Shown here: piece by piece, positions 13,074 through 15,449 of the stretch
Position numbering within the stretch: position 1 is the stretch's first letter
How the letters are laid out: every line of letters begins with the position of its first letter
Source of the DNA: an uncultured Christensenellaceae bacterium
GTDB lineage: Bacteria > Bacillota > Clostridia > Christensenellales > MGBC116941
Direction of reading: 5' to 3'
Assembly: GCA_910585035.1 (NCBI GenBank)
Contig: CAJUEF010000030.1
Coordinates: forward strand, 3,352 to 18,800
Length of the DNA stretch: 15,449 nucleotides
The notes under the pieces: generated by a model
The model's input: the letters and a program-made list of their open reading frames with translations, nothing else
Database searches by the model: none
What the model was told of the DNA's origin: nothing
Made by a program: the position numbers and the translations under genes

Positions 13074-14744
13074 TTAAGCTTCACCAACCATAAATCCTGC
13101 TGCCTTTTCGTTTTTAGCAGTTTTAGGACTTACGCAATAAGCTATATTCTGGGCATGGTCTGAAACCCTTTCCAGGTCATTTAAAAGATTAGTAAACACA
13201 ACCCCCTTAGCCGGACCGCAGAGATGGTCTGCCATTCTTTGAATATGACCGTCTGTAGCCTTTTCAATAAGTATGTCAACTCTTTCTTCGCTTTTTGTTG
13301 TCTGTTCCGCCATTTCCACACTTCCACTGAGAAATGCATCTAGTCCCAGTTCAACAGTCTTTTCAACATTTGCAAATATATTCTTAATCTCTTCATTTGC
13401 ATCCTGTGAAAACTCTATTTGCCGTTTTTTAGCGTCCTCTGCGTACTCCACAACATTTTCAGCATAGTCGCCAATACGCTCTATATCAATTATTACATGA
13501 TACATAAGCCCCATTTTTACCTCTTCTTCATGAGACATGTCCGCCTTTGCCTGCAAATCCATCATATAATTGGTTATCTTGTTTGTAATATGGTCAATTA
13601 TCTCCTCATTTTCCATAACCTCGTCTACAATATCAAACTGACTGTTTACAAACACCTGCTCCGCCAGCTTCATATTTTCAAGGGCCATACGCCCAAGTCT
13701 GTCAACCTCTTTAATTAGCTGAGACTGGGCAATTACAGGGGTTGAGAGCATATTTTTGTCTATATATTTAAACTTGCGCCTTGGATCCTCGGCTGCTTCT
13801 TTATCCGGTACAAGTATTTTTGAGAGCTTAATTGTAAAAGATGAAATCGGCAGTAAGAAAAGCACGCCCACAATGTTAAAAACAGTGTGAATATTAGCAA
13901 TCTGGCGGGTAACGTCTCCCGGCGTCCATCCTTCTACCATAGTCACAAAAGGAATAAACAGCATTAGAAGCAAGAATATAATAGTAGTCATTACCTTTTG
14001 CATAAAGTGAATAACCGCAACACGCTTTGCGTTTGTATCACAGCCAAAGGATGCTATAAGAGCCGTCACGCATGTTCCTATATTCATACCCATAACTAAA
14101 AAGATAGAATTTCTCATTGTCACCAGCCCTGCAAGAGCAAGGGTTTGCAAAAGACCAATAGACACAGATGAACTTTGTATAATAGATGTAACTATAAGAC
14201 CGATTATAATACCTAAAATAGGGTTTTCAAAAGAGGTCATCATGTTTTTAAAAACTTCACTGTTACCAAGAGGCTTCATTGCATCCCCCATAATATTCAT
14301 GCCAATAAACAGCACAGCAAAGCCAAAAAGCACATAACCCCAATCGTATTTTTTATTTTTTTTGCTTTTATTAAGCATTAAAATCAGACCAATAAAAGCA
14401 AATATAGGAGCTACCTTTGTAAGCTTAAAAGCAATGAGCTGCGCAGTAATTGTAGTACCCACGTTTGCACCAAGAACAACCCCAACAGCCTGGGACAAAT
14501 TCATTAGCCCCGCATTAACAAAACCTACTACCATAACAGTAGTTGCACTGGAGCTTTGGATGATAAAAGTAACAAGACATCCCACCACAAGACCCATTAC
14601 TTTATTGGTAGTCAGCTTTTCAATAATGTATTTAAGCCTGTCTCCCGCCGTTTTTTCAAGACCGTCTCCCAGCATCTGCATACCGTAAATGAAAAGACCA
14701 AGTCCTCCCAGCATTGAGATAAGATCGTAAATACTCAATTTCAC
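13074..14744 (-). CDS. Na+/phosphate cotransporter (NptA/YjbB type) with PhoU-like domain
   Basis: This is an inner-membrane sodium-coupled phosphate carrier of 556 residues. Residues 1 to about 310 hold two inverted repeats of membrane helices. Each has the signature QSSS (63-66 and 190-193), followed by GANVGTT and GMNIGTC stretches that form the binding site. Residues about 340-545 are soluble and resemble PhoU, with paired helical bundles containing E-x-x-x-D-type metal-binding patterns such as IERIGDYAENV and LERVSDHAQNI. This fusion is well known in Firmicutes. The start is a GTG at 14742-14744 with AAGGAG 4 bases upstream. A TTG two codons further in (14736-14738) has a more normal spacing and is possible. 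The gene lies between trmL and pgk. The direction of transport under cell conditions is not shown by the sequence. Confidence 0.93.
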   Translation of the reverse strand: MKLSIYDLISMLGGLGLFIYGMQMLGDGLEKTAGDRLKYIIEKLTTNKVMGLVVGCLVTFIIQSSSATTVMVVGFVNAGLMNLSQAVGVVLGANVGTTITAQLIAFKLTKVAPIFAFIGLILMLNKSKKNKKYDWGYVLFGFAVLFIGMNIMGDAMKPLGNSEVFKNMMTSFENPILGIIIGLIVTSIIQSSSVSIGLLQTLALAGLVTMRNSIFLVMGMNIGTCVTALIASFGCDTNAKRVAVIHFMQKVMTTIIFLLLMLFIPFVTMVEGWTPGDVTRQIANIHTVFNIVGVLFLLPISSFTIKLSKILVPDKEAAEDPRRKFKYIDKNMLSTPVIAQSQLIKEVDRLGRMALENMKLAEQVFVNSQFDIVDEVMENEEIIDHITNKITNYMMDLQAKADMSHEEEVKMGLMYHVIIDIERIGDYAENVVEYAEDAKKRQIEFSQDANEEIKNIFANVEKTVELGLDAFLSGSVEMAEQTTKSEERVDILIEKATDGHIQRMADHLCGPAKGVVFTNLLNDLERVSDHAQNIAYCVSPKTAKNEKAAGFMVGEA

Positions 14745-14790
14745 ATTTCTCCTTTTTGATTACAAAATTTTATTTACCAATACTTAGCAT

Positions 14791-14810
14791 TACATAATGT
14801 TTATTATGTA
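14791..14810. repeat. 8-bp inverted repeat between trmL and the phosphate transporter gene
   Basis: TACATAAT (14791-14798) and ATTATGTA (14803-14810) form a perfect stem with a GTTT loop, 2 bases past the trmL stop. No T run follows on the minus strand. It may be a weak processing or pausing hairpin, or an operator; no clear promoter is visible in this 68-base gap. Confidence 0.4.
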
Positions 14811-14812
14811 TT

Positions 14813-15274
14813 CTATATAAGTCCCTTAAACCTGTTTTGCCTTTCTGCCTCATAAAGCACAATGGCGGCAGAATTAGCTAAATTAAGACACCGTATTCCT
14901 TCTCTCATGGGAATACGAATGCGGTTCTGCCAATATTTTTCATGTATATAATCAGGCAATCCTTTAGTTTCACTTCCAAAAATGATATAATCCCCGTCTT
15001 TATATTCAAAATCCGTAAAGAGGCTGCTGCCTTTGCTTGTCGCCAGAAAGTAGCTTCCTTCCATGTTTTTAATTTCAAATTCTTCAAAGCTTTCATATAT
15101 TTTAACAGTGGCATGACTCCAATAATCCAGCCCTGCTCTTTTAAGATATTTATCGCTTATCGAAAAACCAAGGGGCTTTATCAGGTGAAGAATAGACCCT
15201 GTGGCAGCACACGTTCTCACAATATTACCGGTATTCTGTGGAATATCCGGATGTACCAAAACAATATTAAACAA
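14813..15274 (-). CDS. trmL: tRNA (cytidine(34)-2'-O)-methyltransferase TrmL
   Basis: SPOUT-class methyltransferase that uses S-adenosylmethionine to 2'-O-methylate position 34 of certain leucine tRNAs. The 153-residue length is typical. Motifs in order are NTGNIVRTCAATG near the N-terminus, LGFSISDKYLKRAGLDYW, FGSETKGLP (about 96-104), and IPM followed by RCLNLANSAAIVLYEA near the end, which forms the trefoil-knot cofactor site. The start appears to be TTG at 15272-15274. AGG lies 8 bases upstream and the following MFNIVLVHPDIPQNTG matches the family N-terminus; no in-frame ATG fits. It has its own extended -10 promoter. The phosphate-transporter gene follows after 68 bases. Confidence 0.95.
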   Translation of the reverse strand: MFNIVLVHPDIPQNTGNIVRTCAATGSILHLIKPLGFSISDKYLKRAGLDYWSHATVKIYESFEEFEIKNMEGSYFLATSKGSSLFTDFEYKDGDYIIFGSETKGLPDYIHEKYWQNRIRIPMREGIRCLNLANSAAIVLYEAERQNRFKGLI

Positions 15275-15302
15275 ATTAGTTACCTATCCTTCTGCCTACA
15301 CC

Positions 15303-15329
15303 TTGCTTTTTTAAAATTAAAAAAAGCAA
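15303..15329. repeat. 10-bp hairpin in the trmL leader
   Basis: TTGCTTTTTT (15303-15312) pairs with AAAAAAGCAA (15320-15329) across a 7-base loop. It lies between the trmL promoter and the ribosome binding site, within the predicted leader. No T run follows on the minus strand, so it does not look like a standard attenuator. Confidence 0.4.
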
Positions 15330-15344
15330 ATATTTCGTGAGGTT

Positions 15345-15353
15345 ATTATAACA
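15345..15353 (-). promoter_or_regulatory. Extended -10 promoter of trmL
   Basis: On the minus strand, TG-T-TATAAT (15345-15353) is a perfect extended -10 element. The -35 region is weak, as extended -10 promoters tolerate. The transcript would start near 15338, with a leader of about 64 bases that includes the 10-bp hairpin. Confidence 0.5.
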
Positions 15354-15361
15354 TGATTGCA

Positions 15362-15449
15362 GCTTGCAACAGCAAGCAGCAGCGTTAGCTGCATGGGCAA
15401 ATAGCCCAAAGCATGTTTCAATGTTCTCCAAAGCACTCAAAAGCTTTGC
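15362..15449. other. Cluster of small perfect hairpins, cut by window end
   Basis: Three hairpins stand almost end to end: GCTTGC/GCAAGC (15362-15377, 4-base loop), GCAGC/GCTGC (15379-15392, 4-base loop) and TGGGC/GCCCA (15394-15408, 5-base loop). A fourth, CAAAGC/GCTTTG (15429-15448, 8-base loop), is near the edge. The stretch is richer in GC than the other intergenic regions. It could be a REP-like repeat or a structured RNA. The minus strand is also open for 57 codons across it (15276-15449), but the implied protein is poor. Confidence 0.5.

Noticed and set aside
15276..15449. C-terminal 57 codons of a protein on the minus strand
   Set aside because: The frame is open to the window edge, but the implied sequence has a run of Ala and Cys. 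It also covers a series of hairpins and the trmL promoter. A real gene tail cut by the window cannot be fully excluded.
15362..15449. CRISPR array
   Set aside because: The hairpins differ in sequence from one another, and there is no regular repeat-spacer spacing and no cas gene.

Overview
The window looks like a chromosomal segment of a low-GC Gram-positive bacterium, most likely a clostridium (Bacillota). The evidence is AT-rich intergenic DNA, strong AGGAGG-type ribosome binding sites, a Rex redox repressor, a VanW/YoaR-type wall protein, a QueT-type transporter and an Aquifex/clostridial-type single-chain aconitase. No phage, insertion sequence, CRISPR array, rRNA or tRNA was seen.

Bases 1-5770 are one minus-strand operon read from a good promoter near 5741-5769: aconitase, two overlapping half-size chromate-transporter subunits, Rex, a VanW-domain wall protein, and a single-pass membrane protein cut by the window edge. 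Gaps are 31 bases or less, and several genes overlap.

Bases 5890-7825 hold a minus-strand pair of less conserved genes, ending in a clear terminator. One is a 296-residue protein of unknown function. The other is a three-repeat, apparently extracellular protein whose signal peptide lies in a different frame from its body. A 46-base exact copy of the 3' end of the 296-residue gene sits just upstream of that gene and looks like the tail of a lost paralog.

Bases 7876-10325 run on the plus strand: a QueT-type queuosine-precursor transporter overlapping a two-pass membrane protein, then a promoter carrying a palindrome, then two overlapping flavodoxin-fold genes, the second with membrane helices at its C-terminus. 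A 19-bp perfect hairpin separates these from the convergent genes on the right.

Bases 10545-15350 are minus strand: trmL, a Na+/phosphate symporter with a PhoU-like tail, pgk, tpiA with a strong terminator, and a GNAT acetyltransferase that seems to have its own promoter inside that terminator. Phosphate uptake next to two glycolytic enzymes is a plausible metabolic grouping; gap is not here. The last ~90 bases hold a run of small perfect hairpins, richer in GC than the other gaps, that no gene explains.

Most genes are ordinary housekeeping functions. The parts worth a second look are the frameshifted secreted repeat protein, the paralog remnant, two promoter-overlapping palindromes, the probable non-AUG start of the first chromate-transporter subunit and the hairpin cluster at the right edge.
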